Shown here: piece after piece, positions 1 through 5,555 of the stretch
How the letters are laid out: the number at the start of each line of letters is the position of its first letter
How positions within the stretch are numbered: the first letter of the stretch is position 1
Origin: Desulfurobacterium sp.
GTDB taxonomy: Bacteria > Aquificota > Aquificia > Desulfurobacteriales > Desulfurobacteriaceae
DNA length: 7,994 nucleotides
Assembly: GCA_003978805.1 (NCBI GenBank)
Contig: QNYI01000143.1
Coordinates: 1 to 7,994, forward strand
Direction of reading: 5' to 3'
The notes under the pieces: generated by a model
Told to the model about the DNA's origin: nothing
The model's input: the letters and a program-made list of their open reading frames with translations, nothing else
Databases searched by the model: none
Translations under genes and position numbers: made by a program

Positions 1-164
1 TTCTCCCCGCCCTCAACGCTTTCAAGGAGCATGTTCGCCCCGAGGGAGCGGAGCTTCATAAATGCCGAAAGGGGAGTTTCAAGGTCTGCAAGGATTTCTC
101 TATAAACAGGTATTAGATTAAATCCTTCCCTCGCAATTTCCTTCACTTCTTCCAAGGTTAACAT
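1..164 (-). CDS. trpE: Anthranilate synthase component I, N-terminal fragment (runs off the left edge)
   Basis: Reading the minus strand from an ATG at 164-162 gives 54 residues with no stop up to the window edge. They include NLIPVYREILADLETPLSAF and, at residues 46-54, LLESVEGGE. This matches the start of TrpE, which with the TrpG glutaminase converts chorismate to anthranilate in the first committed step of tryptophan synthesis (cytoplasm). In studied TrpE proteins the LLES motif forms part of the tryptophan feedback-inhibition site; Glu48 and Ser49 are present here, so allosteric control is probably kept. An in-frame TAA lies a few codons upstream, and GGAG sits 7 nt before the ATG, so the start is well fixed. 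The gene is divergent from queA, while trpC lies 3.8 kb away on the other strand, so trp genes are not in one operon here. The catalytic domain is outside the window. PabB or another chorismate-binding enzyme is possible, but this N-terminus favours TrpE. Confidence 0.88.
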   Translation of the reverse strand, partial: MLTLEEVKEIAREGFNLIPVYREILADLETPLSAFMKLRSLGANMLLESVEGGE

Positions 165-185
165 CTCCTCACTCCGGCTTTAGTA

Positions 186-214
186 TTGGTCAAGTGTATC
201 ATTTTCAAGATAAA
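186..214 (+). promoter_or_regulatory. Candidate promoter of the queA cluster
   Basis: TTGGTC at 186-191 and GATAAA at 209-214 are separated by exactly 17 nt. They match the sigma-70 consensus at 3 of 6 and 4 of 6 positions. Transcription would start near 221 and leave a leader of about 30 nt before the queA ATG at 251. The position is reasonable because the next upstream gene is on the other strand, but the hexamers are weak and the call rests mainly on spacing and context. Confidence 0.35.
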
Positions 215-226
215 ATTATGCGTAAG

Positions 227-242
227 CTTTTAGGACTAAAAG
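227..242. repeat. 16-bp perfect palindrome (7-bp arms, 2-bp centre)
   Basis: CTTTTAG (227-233), GA, then CTAAAAG (236-242) form a perfect inverted repeat. It lies after the candidate -10 box and its right arm touches the first two bases of the queA Shine-Dalgarno sequence (AGGTGA, 241-246). It could be an operator for a dimeric regulator of queA and/or trpE, or in RNA a 6-bp stem with a 4-base loop near the ribosome binding site. It is AT-rich and short, so chance is possible. Confidence 0.4.
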
Positions 243-246
243 GTGA
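241..246 (+). promoter_or_regulatory. Ribosome binding site deciding the queA start
   Basis: AGGTGA lies 4 nt before the ATG at 251. Earlier in-frame ATGs at 194 and 218 have no Shine-Dalgarno sequence, and the 11-19 extra residues they would add have no counterpart in the QueA family, which begins at the MKVSDFDYELP motif. This supports 251 as the start. Confidence 0.75.
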
Positions 247-250
247 AAGG

Positions 251-1282
251 ATGAAGGTAAGCGATTTTGACTATGAACTGCCCAAAGAGCTGATTGCAAA
301 GTTTCCGGTAGAGCCGAGGGATACCGCGAGGTTAATGGTCTTACACAGGGATTCGGGAAAGATAGAACACAGGATTTTCAGGGACATAGTTGAGTACCTT
401 AAAGAAGGGGACGTCCTTGTCCTAAACGATACGAAGGTTATCCCTGCAAGGCTCTTCGGTAAGCTTGAAACGGGTGGAAAAGTAGAGCTCCTCCTCGTTC
501 GTCAGCCCTTTCCAAAGGTCTGGGAGGTAATGGCAAAACCTGCAAGGAAGTTAAAGGAAGGTAAAAGAATACTCTTTGACGAGGAGCTGGAAGGTATTGT
601 TAAAGAGTACGTTGGAGAAGGGAAAAGGCTTGTAGAGTTTAATGTAAAGGGGAACAAGGACTTTATGGAAAAACTTGAAGAAATAGGGCACGTTCCCCTC
701 CCTCCTTACATAGAGAGGGAAGAGAGACCTGAGGACAGGGAGAAGTACCAAACAGTATTCGCCCAAAAGCCGGGAGCTGTAGCTGCTCCTACTGCAGGAC
801 TGCACTTTACTAAGGAGCTCCTTGAAAAGCTGAAAAACAAAGGCGTTATAATCAAAACCGTAACTCTACACGTTGGCCCCGGAACCTTTAAACCTGTAAA
901 AGTAGAGAACGTTGAAGAACACCAGATGGACTACGAGACCTACAATGTTCCGGAGGAAACTGCCCGCGAGATTAACAGAGCCAAGGAGGAAGGAAGAAGG
1001 ATTGTAGCAGTTGGAACAACGGTAGTGAGGACGCTTGAGAGCTCCTCGGACGAGGTCGGAAGAGTAAAGGCCGGTGAAGGTTCAACAAACCTCTTTATCT
1101 ACCCCGGCTATAAGTTTAAAGTAATAGACGCCCTCATTACAAACTTCCACCTACCCCGCTCAACCCTTTTAATGCTCGTCAGCGCATTTGCAGGAAGAGA
1201 GAGGATACTAAATGCATACAGGAAAGCTGTTAAAGAAGGTTATCGCTTTTACAGTTACGGTGATGCTATGCTTATCCTTTAA
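251..1282 (+). CDS. queA: S-adenosylmethionine:tRNA ribosyltransferase-isomerase QueA
   Basis: This 343-residue protein has the usual QueA length and family motifs throughout. QueA transfers the ribosyl part of S-adenosylmethionine to 7-aminomethyl-7-deazaguanine at position 34 of tRNAs with GUN anticodons, making epoxyqueuosine; it acts in the cytoplasm. Visible motifs are SDFDYELPKELIA (4-16), EPRDTARL (21-28), VLNDTKVIPARL (57-68), GAVAAPTAGLHFT (175-187), TLHVGPGTF (205-213), AVGTTVVRTLES (253-264), DALITNFHLPRSTLLMLVSA (293-312) and the conserved C-terminal [10 protein letters not shown] (331-340). I start it at 251, not at the upstream ATGs, on family alignment and ribosome binding site. 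It is first in a six-gene plus-strand cluster; its last 71 nt also encode the beginning of the next gene in another frame. No other queuosine gene is in the window. Confidence 0.97.
   Translation: MKVSDFDYELPKELIAKFPVEPRDTARLMVLHRDSGKIEHRIFRDIVEYLKEGDVLVLNDTKVIPARLFGKLETGGKVELLLVRQPFPKVWEVMAKPARKLKEGKRILFDEELEGIVKEYVGEGKRLVEFNVKGNKDFMEKLEEIGHVPLPPYIEREERPEDREKYQTVFAQKPGAVAAPTAGLHFTKELLEKLKNKGVIIKTVTLHVGPGTFKPVKVENVEEHQMDYETYNVPEETAREINRAKEEGRRIVAVGTTVVRTLESSSDEVGRVKAGEGSTNLFIYPGYKFKVIDALITNFHLPRSTLLMLVSAFAGRERILNAYRKAVKEGYRFYSYGDAMLIL
1197..1205 (+). promoter_or_regulatory. Ribosome binding site inside queA for the DUF3108 gene
   Basis: GAGAGAGGA lies 6 nt before the ATG at 1212, within queA codons for residues around 316-319. 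The later in-frame GTG (1260) and ATG (1263) have no comparable purine-rich site and would cut the signal peptide in half. The site therefore supports a start at 1212 and a long overlap with queA. Confidence 0.65.
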
Positions 1283-2102
1283 CGCCAAGGGTGCCTTCCT
1301 TCCCCAGCTAAGGATTTCAGAAAAGCCATCGGACTACGATTTTGACGGAGAGGAACTAAAGTTTAAGCTCTACTGGACTATCTTCCACGTTGCCGATTCC
1401 AAATCAAGGGTTACAAAAATTGATAAGGACAGGTACAAATTTGAAGGAAAGGTTTCAACGGCCGGAGTGGCGGCTTGGTTTAAGAAAATAGAAGACCGGG
1501 GTTACTCCATCTGGAACAGAAAGACCTTATGTCCCGAGAAAACCTACATTTACCAGAAGGAAGGCAAATACGAGAGAGAAAGGATTTACACGTACAACCT
1601 CTCAGGTAAAACGGTTGAGTACATCAAGAGAAACCCGAAGAAAAAAAGGGTTCAGAGGAGGGTTATCAGGATACCCTTTATCCCCTTCCAAGATATAGTA
1701 ACCTCTGCCTACTTCTTCAGGAAATACGGGATATTCAGGGTCGGTGAAGAAACCGTCTTTCCCCTCTTTGCCGGAGGTAAGTTCCAGAACGTAAAGTTCA
1801 AAGTTGTCAAAAAAGAGACGATAGACACCCTCTTTGGAAAGATGGAGGTATTTAAAGTCCTACCATCAGAGAACCTTTCCCCCGAAGGGGCGTTCAGGAG
1901 GAAAGGAAAAGTAATATTCTGGTTTACTGCAGACAAAAGACATCTACCCGTCAAGATTGTAGCAGAAGTTGCCATAGGTAGCGTGAGCGCCGTCTTAGTT
2001 GACGGAAAAGGGAAAGGGTTTAACCTCAGGAAAGACTACGAGGAAAGGAGAAAACGAAACTTTATTGAGAAGATAATGACCGGAACTTTCGGAGGAGAGT
2101 AA
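1212..2102 (+). CDS. Exported DUF3108 family protein
   Basis: This 296-residue protein has unknown function. Residues 1-27 look like a Sec signal peptide: basic MHTGKLLKK, hydrophobic [14 protein letters not shown], then a likely signal peptidase I site AKG|AF after residue 27. The cysteine at 20 is not in a lipobox, so a lipoprotein is unlikely. The mature part follows the DUF3108 pattern: [20 protein letters not shown] (47-66), [20 protein letters not shown] (93-112), [20 protein letters not shown] (159-178), [16 protein letters not shown] (201-216) and [20 protein letters not shown] (234-253) followed by IGSVSAVL. Such proteins are predicted periplasmic and beta-rich; their role is not established. 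The C-terminal tail (264-296) is strongly basic. The start overlaps queA by 71 nt in a +1 frame, so nearly the whole signal peptide is dual coding. The stop overlaps the next start as TAATG. Family assignment is from pattern recall, not a profile search. Confidence 0.85.
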   Translation: MHTGKLLKKVIAFTVTVMLCLSFNAKGAFLPQLRISEKPSDYDFDGEELKFKLYWTIFHVADSKSRVTKIDKDRYKFEGKVSTAGVAAWFKKIEDRGYSIWNRKTLCPEKTYIYQKEGKYERERIYTYNLSGKTVEYIKRNPKKKRVQRRVIRIPFIPFQDIVTSAYFFRKYGIFRVGEETVFPLFAGGKFQNVKFKVVKKETIDTLFGKMEVFKVLPSENLSPEGAFRRKGKVIFWFTADKRHLPVKIVAEVAIGSVSAVLVDGKGKGFNLRKDYEERRKRNFIEKIMTGTFGGE

Positions 2103-2548
2103 TGGGGTTTAAACCGGAAACACCACTACTTGCCGTTGACGGGATAATAAACGTTCAGGACGAAAGGGGAAACTGGAGGGGAATCGTCCTAATAGAGAGG
2201 AAGTACCCTCCCGTTGGACTGGCACTGCCGGGAGGGTTCGTAAACGTCGGAGAGACCGTTGAAGAGGCTCTGATAAGGGAAATGAAAGAAGAGACAGGGC
2301 TGGACGTCGTTATTATCAGACAGTTCAGAGTTTACTCTGACCCAGAAAGAGACCCGAGGAGGCACACCGTTTCGGTAGTCTTTGAGTGCGTTGCAAGGGG
2401 AGAGCCAAAAGGAGCAGACGACGCAAAAACTGCCAGAATTTACTCCTACAACGAAATTCCCTTTAAAAGACTCGTCTTTGACCACGAGAAAATACTAAAG
2501 GACTACCTCGCCGATATAAAGGCAGTGGGAGGAAAACGTGAGTTTTAA
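2102..2548 (+). CDS. Nudix hydrolase, ADP-ribose pyrophosphatase type
   Basis: This 148-residue cytoplasmic protein carries a complete Nudix box, G-x5-E-x7-REMKEETGL, at residues 45-67, with the metal-binding glutamates E60, E63 and E64 all present. Nudix enzymes cleave nucleoside diphosphates linked to another group. Downstream, [18 protein letters not shown] (78-95) resembles the DP.RDPR.H stretch of COG1051 ADP-ribose pyrophosphatases such as the archaeal enzymes, so ADP-ribose to AMP plus ribose 5-phosphate is the likeliest reaction. Substrate cannot be settled from sequence; another NDP-sugar or oxidised nucleotide is possible. The early part ([11 protein letters not shown], then [17 protein letters not shown]) is the usual Nudix fold entry. 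GGAGGAG (2091-2097) precedes the ATG. The gene overlaps its predecessor by 1 nt and glmU by 11 nt, which suggests coupled translation. Confidence 0.9.
   Translation: MGFKPETPLLAVDGIINVQDERGNWRGIVLIERKYPPVGLALPGGFVNVGETVEEALIREMKEETGLDVVIIRQFRVYSDPERDPRRHTVSVVFECVARGEPKGADDAKTARIYSYNEIPFKRLVFDHEKILKDYLADIKAVGGKREF
2527..2533 (+). promoter_or_regulatory. Ribosome binding site for the GTG start of glmU
   Basis: GGGAGGA lies 4 nt before the GTG at 2538. With GTG read as the start, the protein begins [15 protein letters not shown], exactly where GlmU proteins begin, so the rare start is well supported. Confidence 0.75.
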
Positions 2549-3941
2549 AACACTCATACTTGCAGCCGGCAAAGGAACGCGGTTTAAGTCGGATTTACCC
2601 AAGGTCTTACATAGAGTTCTCGGTAAACCTATGCTCTGGTACGTGGTTAAGGCAGCAAAGGAAGCGGGAGCTGAGGAAGTAGTCGTTGTGGTAGGACACA
2701 AGAGGGAGCTGGTTGAGGAGTTTTTAAACTCTGAGTTCCCAGATGTAAAGACCGTTTACCAGAAGGAGCAACTGGGAACGGGACATGCTGTTATGTGTGC
2801 TAAGGAGCTCCTTGATGGCTACAGAGGAAAGCTCATCGTCCTAAACGGAGATACGCCGTTGGTTCAACCGGAGGATATAAGAAAACTGTCAGAAACGGAA
2901 GGGGACATGGTAGTCCTTACGGCTAAAGCCGATAACCCGACAGGTTACGGCAGAGTAGTAAGAGAGGGAGGGGAGGTTTCCTACATAGTAGAAGAAAAAG
3001 ATGCAAAAGGCGAGGAGAAAAAGATAAAAGAGGTAAATACGGGAATCTACGCTTTTGATGCGACAAAGCTTTTTGAGGCTCTTGAAAGTATAGACAACAA
3101 CAACGCCCAAGGAGAGTACTACCTACCGGACGTTTTAAAAGTCTTTAAAGAAAGGGGATGGAAAGTTGTCCCCGTAGTGGCAGAGGACTTTTCAAACTTT
3201 GTAGGGGTTAACAACAGGCACGAACTTGCAAAGGTAGAGAAGATCCTCCTTGAAAGAATCGTAAAACGTCACCAGCTAAACGGTGTAACGATACACAACC
3301 CCGAGGCCGTCTACATAGAGCCGGAGGTAAAGATAGGAAGGGATACGGAAATTTTTGCCCCCGTTCTTATCAAGGGAAGAACCAAAATCGGAGAAGGTTG
3401 CAGTATCGGCGCTTTTACAGAGATCAGGGATTCAAGGATAGGGAACAACGTCAAGGTAGAAACCCACTGCTGGATAGAAGGAGCTATCCTTGAAGATAAC
3501 ACCTCCGTTGGTCCCTTTGCAAAACTCCGCACAGGAACATACCTTGAGAGTAAAGCAAGGGTTGGAACGTTCGTAGAAACCAAAAAGGCACGGTTAAAAC
3601 GGGGAGCGAAAGCAAACCACCTGAGTTATTTAGGAGACTGTACCGTAGGAGAAAATACGAACATCGGTGCGGGAACGATTACCTGCAACTACGACGGCTT
3701 TAACAAGTGGAGAACCGAAATCGGAAAGAACGTTTTTGTCGGAAGTAACACCCTCTTTATAGCTCCTGTAAAGGTAGGGGACAACTCCTTAACTGCCGCC
3801 GGCTCGGTGATAACCCACGACGTCCCTGAGAATACCTTGGCAGTTGCAAGGGCAAGGCAGGTAAACTACAAAGGTAAAGCAGAATCTATCAGAGAAAAGG
3901 CAAGGAGAAGGAAGAATGAACATTCTGGAAAGGATAGTTGA
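2538..3941 (+). CDS. glmU: Bifunctional UDP-N-acetylglucosamine pyrophosphorylase / glucosamine-1-phosphate N-acetyltransferase GlmU
   Basis: GlmU makes UDP-GlcNAc in two steps, acetylating glucosamine 1-phosphate and then coupling it to UTP, to supply peptidoglycan and lipopolysaccharide synthesis in the cytoplasm. The 467-residue length is close to E. coli GlmU (456). The N-terminal uridyltransferase domain (about 1-230) shows [18 protein letters not shown] (8-25), QLGTGHA (78-84), NGDTPL (103-108, with Asp105 as in E. coli), GYGRVV (136-141), EVNTGIY (165-171), [11 protein letters not shown] (188-198) and GVNNR (223-227). From about 250 the hexapeptide-repeat left-handed beta-helix follows, with RTGTYL (331-336), [10 protein letters not shown] (358-367, His361 matching the catalytic His363 of E. 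coli), [11 protein letters not shown] (378-388) and AAGSVI (420-425). The tail after 447 is basic. It starts with GTG, overlaps the Nudix gene by 11 nt and trpC by 26 nt. Confidence 0.98.
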   Translation: MSFKTLILAAGKGTRFKSDLPKVLHRVLGKPMLWYVVKAAKEAGAEEVVVVVGHKRELVEEFLNSEFPDVKTVYQKEQLGTGHAVMCAKELLDGYRGKLIVLNGDTPLVQPEDIRKLSETEGDMVVLTAKADNPTGYGRVVREGGEVSYIVEEKDAKGEEKKIKEVNTGIYAFDATKLFEALESIDNNNAQGEYYLPDVLKVFKERGWKVVPVVAEDFSNFVGVNNRHELAKVEKILLERIVKRHQLNGVTIHNPEAVYIEPEVKIGRDTEIFAPVLIKGRTKIGEGCSIGAFTEIRDSRIGNNVKVETHCWIEGAILEDNTSVGPFAKLRTGTYLESKARVGTFVETKKARLKRGAKANHLSYLGDCTVGENTNIGAGTITCNYDGFNKWRTEIGKNVFVGSNTLFIAPVKVGDNSLTAAGSVITHDVPENTLAVARARQVNYKGKAESIREKARRRKNEHSGKDS

Positions 3942-4692
3942 GTTTAAAAGGGAAGAGGTTGCCGAGCTAAAAAAGAAGTTTAACCTTTCCGTCCTAAGGG
4001 AGGAAGCCGAAAAGCTGAAAGTGCCTTACGATTTTAAGTCTGCAGTATCCGGGAGAGGAATAAACATCATTGCCGAAGTCAAAAAGGCCTCTCCTTCAAA
4101 AGGAGTAATAAGGGAAGACTTTGACCCTGTGGAGATAGCAAAGGCTTACGAAAGAGGGGGAGCTAAGGCTATCTCAGTTTTAACGGACAGAAAGTTCTTT
4201 CAGGGTTCTCCCTTTTTCTTACGTCAGGTGGCCGAAGCTGTAAGACTTCCGATTCTCAGGAAGGACTTCATAATAGACGAGTTTCAGATATACGGAGCTA
4301 AAGCCTTGGGAGCTTCCACCTTCCTTTTAATAGTTTCTATACTCTCAGACCAGCAATTAAAGGACTTTATAGAGCTCGGAAGGGAACTCGGACTTGAACC
4401 TTTGGTTGAAACCCACGATGAAGGAGAGGTTGAGAGAGCTCTAAAGGCCGGCGCAGAAGTTATAGGGGTAAACAACAGAGACCTCAAAACCTTCAAGGTA
4501 TCCCTTGAGACGACTTTAAAGCTCCTACCGCTAATAAAGGAAGAAGGGAAGGTTCTCGTCTCTGAGAGCGGTATAAGAAATAGGGAAGATATCCTAAGGC
4601 TTAAAGAGGCCGGTGTTGATGCCTTCTTGGTAGGCGAAACTTTAATGAGAAGTAAAAACCCGGAGGAGGTTCTTAAAAGTTGGGTATACTGA
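3916..4692 (+). CDS. trpC: Indole-3-glycerol phosphate synthase
   Basis: TrpC closes the indole ring, converting CdRP (carboxyphenylamino-deoxyribulose phosphate) to indole-3-glycerol phosphate in tryptophan synthesis. The 258-residue single-domain protein has the (beta/alpha)8 family length. Catalytic and binding motifs are all visible: IIAEVKKASPSKG (51-63, Glu54 and Lys56), FFQGS (94-98), LRKDFIID (114-121, the general-acid Lys116), LVETHDE (163-169, Glu165), GVNNRDL (184-190, Asn186), VSESGI (215-220, Glu217 and Ser218) and FLVGETLM (237-244, phosphate site). GAST at 132-135 stands where many homologues have GAD, a change outside the catalytic set. It is not fused to TrpF, unlike E. coli TrpC. 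AAGGAG lies 8 nt before the ATG. It overlaps glmU by 26 nt and the next gene by 13 nt; trpE is in the window but in a separate, divergent unit. Confidence 0.97.
   Translation: MNILERIVEFKREEVAELKKKFNLSVLREEAEKLKVPYDFKSAVSGRGINIIAEVKKASPSKGVIREDFDPVEIAKAYERGGAKAISVLTDRKFFQGSPFFLRQVAEAVRLPILRKDFIIDEFQIYGAKALGASTFLLIVSILSDQQLKDFIELGRELGLEPLVETHDEGEVERALKAGAEVIGVNNRDLKTFKVSLETTLKLLPLIKEEGKVLVSESGIRNREDILRLKEAGVDAFLVGETLMRSKNPEEVLKSWVY
4664..4670 (+). promoter_or_regulatory. Ribosome binding site for the TTG start at 4680
   Basis: AGGAGGT is a near-perfect Shine-Dalgarno sequence 9 nt before TTG at 4680. Starting there gives an intact signal peptide (MGILKLSLVITFLLYSTALA). There is no in-frame ATG before residue 110, which would remove most of the fold. 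Confidence 0.65.
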
Positions 4693-5294
4693 AGCTTTCC
4701 TTAGTTATAACATTTCTCCTTTACTCTACGGCGCTGGCCGACTGGTACATACTCATTCCTAAGAAACCTCCCGAAAGGAAAGAGAAACCAAAGAAGGTTC
4801 CCCTTCCACGGCTCAAGCCCAACAAGGTGGAGGTTAAACCCTACAGAATAGAAGTCAGGAAGATTCTGTCACCAGAGTTTGCCGTAAGAACCGTTGACCT
4901 TAAAAAGGTAACGAAAAAAGACCTTGAAGGAAAAAACGTTGTTATCCTCTTTTTAAAAGACCTCTACTCCCCACTTTCCGAACTTCTCCTTTCAACCCTT
5001 CAAGAGATGGCGCAGAAGGACAGGGACTCGGTCATTCTTGCCGTAGACGCTAACGATTCCGACTTCCCCATCCTGCGGAAGTTTAAAGAACATATGGGAC
5101 TTAAAAGGATTGTTCTAACTGCAGACAGCTACGTGTATACCGAGTTTAAGGAGAGACTGAAGGAACTTAACCTCCCTTCCTTAGTCGTCATTGACAAGTA
5201 CGGATTTATCAGGTTCTTTGCCAACGATATAAAGGAGGGGGAAGTTACCCGAATAAGCAGAGAGCTGGAAAGGATACTTAGGTCGTTAGGGTAA
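4680..5294 (+). CDS. Exported thioredoxin-fold (TlpA-like) protein without cysteines
   Basis: This 204-residue protein begins with a TTG codon. Residues 1-20 form a signal peptide with a good cleavage site ALA|DW. A Pro/Lys-rich linker follows (27-54, for example PKKPPERKEKPKKVPLPRLK). From about 70 the order of segments is that of TlpA/redoxin-type thioredoxin folds: GKNVVILFLKDLYSPLSELL (84-103), SVILAVDAND (117-126), a middle insert with KRIVLTADS, and the cis-proline-like segment LNLPSLVVIDKYGFIRFF (163-180), then a C-terminal helix. Where active members have W-C-x-x-C, this one reads Y-S-P-L-S (96-100), so both cysteines are serine, and the whole protein has no cysteine. A redox role is therefore unlikely; binding, chaperone or structural roles are inference only. 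No close family is recognised. It is last in the plus-strand cluster, overlaps trpC by 13 nt and is followed by a hairpin. Confidence 0.75.
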   Translation: MGILKLSLVITFLLYSTALADWYILIPKKPPERKEKPKKVPLPRLKPNKVEVKPYRIEVRKILSPEFAVRTVDLKKVTKKDLEGKNVVILFLKDLYSPLSELLLSTLQEMAQKDRDSVILAVDANDSDFPILRKFKEHMGLKRIVLTADSYVYTEFKERLKELNLPSLVVIDKYGFIRFFANDIKEGEVTRISRELERILRSLG

Positions 5295-5303
5295 GTTAAG
5301 GGA

Positions 5304-5321
5304 AGCGGCAAGAGCCGCGCT
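5304..5321. terminator. Short bidirectional terminator hairpin between convergent genes
   Basis: GCGGC (5305-5309) pairs with GCCGC (5314-5318) around an AAGA loop, in the 25-nt gap between the convergent stops at 5294 and 5320. Read on the minus strand, just after the rpmB stop, the stem is followed by TTCCCTTAAC, a weak T-rich tail. On the plus strand the tail is poorer. The position between two converging units is typical of a shared terminator, but a 5-bp stem is short, so it may be helped by Rho or by collision of transcription. Confidence 0.5.
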
Positions 5322-5508
5322 AAATGGCCTTTACTACTTTACCGGCCTTAAGACACTTAGTACAGACCCAGATTCTCTTCTTCTCTCCGTTAACGATAGC
5401 CCTGACCTTTTGGAGGTTTGCCCTCTGTTTCTTGCTTGTAACCCTGTGGGAGTGGCTCACCTTGTTTATGAAGATTGAAGTCTTCCCACAGATTGCACAC
5501 CTCGCCAT
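5320..5508 (-). CDS. rpmB: 50S ribosomal protein L28, zinc-binding form
   Basis: This 62-residue protein is a full-length L28, a component of the large ribosomal subunit. It shows the family signature VSHSHRVTSKKQRANLQKVR (17-36) and RIWVCTKCLKAGKV (45-58). Two cysteine pairs, C4-x2-C7 and C49-x2-C52, form the zinc ribbon of the zinc-containing type; the zinc-free type lacks them. GGAGGT lies 6 nt before the ATG. It is downstream of purA on the same strand after a 47-nt gap, so it may be read from the hisZ-purA transcript or from its own promoter; I cannot place one with confidence. It converges on the plus-strand cluster. A plus-strand reading frame covering the same bases has no support. 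Confidence 0.97.
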   Translation of the reverse strand: MARCAICGKTSIFINKVSHSHRVTSKKQRANLQKVRAIVNGEKKRIWVCTKCLKAGKVVKAI

Positions 5509-5555
5509 TTGAGTACCTCCCGTTAGTTAAAATGCAGAGGCAAATTTATCACCAA

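Larger units (their letters stand above)
165..250. promoter_or_regulatory. Divergent trpE-queA intergenic region
   Basis: These 86 bases separate two divergently transcribed genes and must hold the promoter of trpE and probably that of the queA cluster. The region is AT-rich compared with the genes. On the minus strand TTGAAA (208-203) resembles a -35 box, but I see no equally good -10 at 16-18 nt, so I do not place a trpE promoter. There is no room for a trp leader peptide plus attenuator hairpins in front of trpE, so attenuation of the enteric kind is unlikely from this sequence. Confidence 0.6.

Noticed and set aside
194..250. N-terminal extension of QueA from ATG 194 or 218
   Set aside because: No ribosome binding site precedes these ATGs, the added residues do not fit the QueA family, and the region carries the candidate promoter and palindrome.
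1212..1292. Lipoprotein signal peptide for the DUF3108 protein because of Cys20
   Set aside because: The residues before the cysteine (V-M-L) do not fit a lipobox; a signal peptidase I site after AKG fits better.
812..2813. A 12-bp palindrome AAGGAGCTCCTT repeated at 812-823 and 2802-2813, with the GGAGCTCC core also seen in purA
   Set aside because: In queA and glmU it encodes the same Lys-Glu-Leu-Leu in the same codon phase, so common codon choice explains it; no regular spacing or intergenic copies.
5324..5512. A 62-codon plus-strand reading frame exactly over rpmB
   Set aside because: It is the antisense shadow of a clear L28 gene and resembles no protein.
5509..5555. Possible promoter for rpmB in the purA-rpmB gap (TTGGTG and a TTTAAC-like box on the minus strand)
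   Set aside because: The boxes match poorly and the spacing is loose; cotranscription with purA is equally likely.
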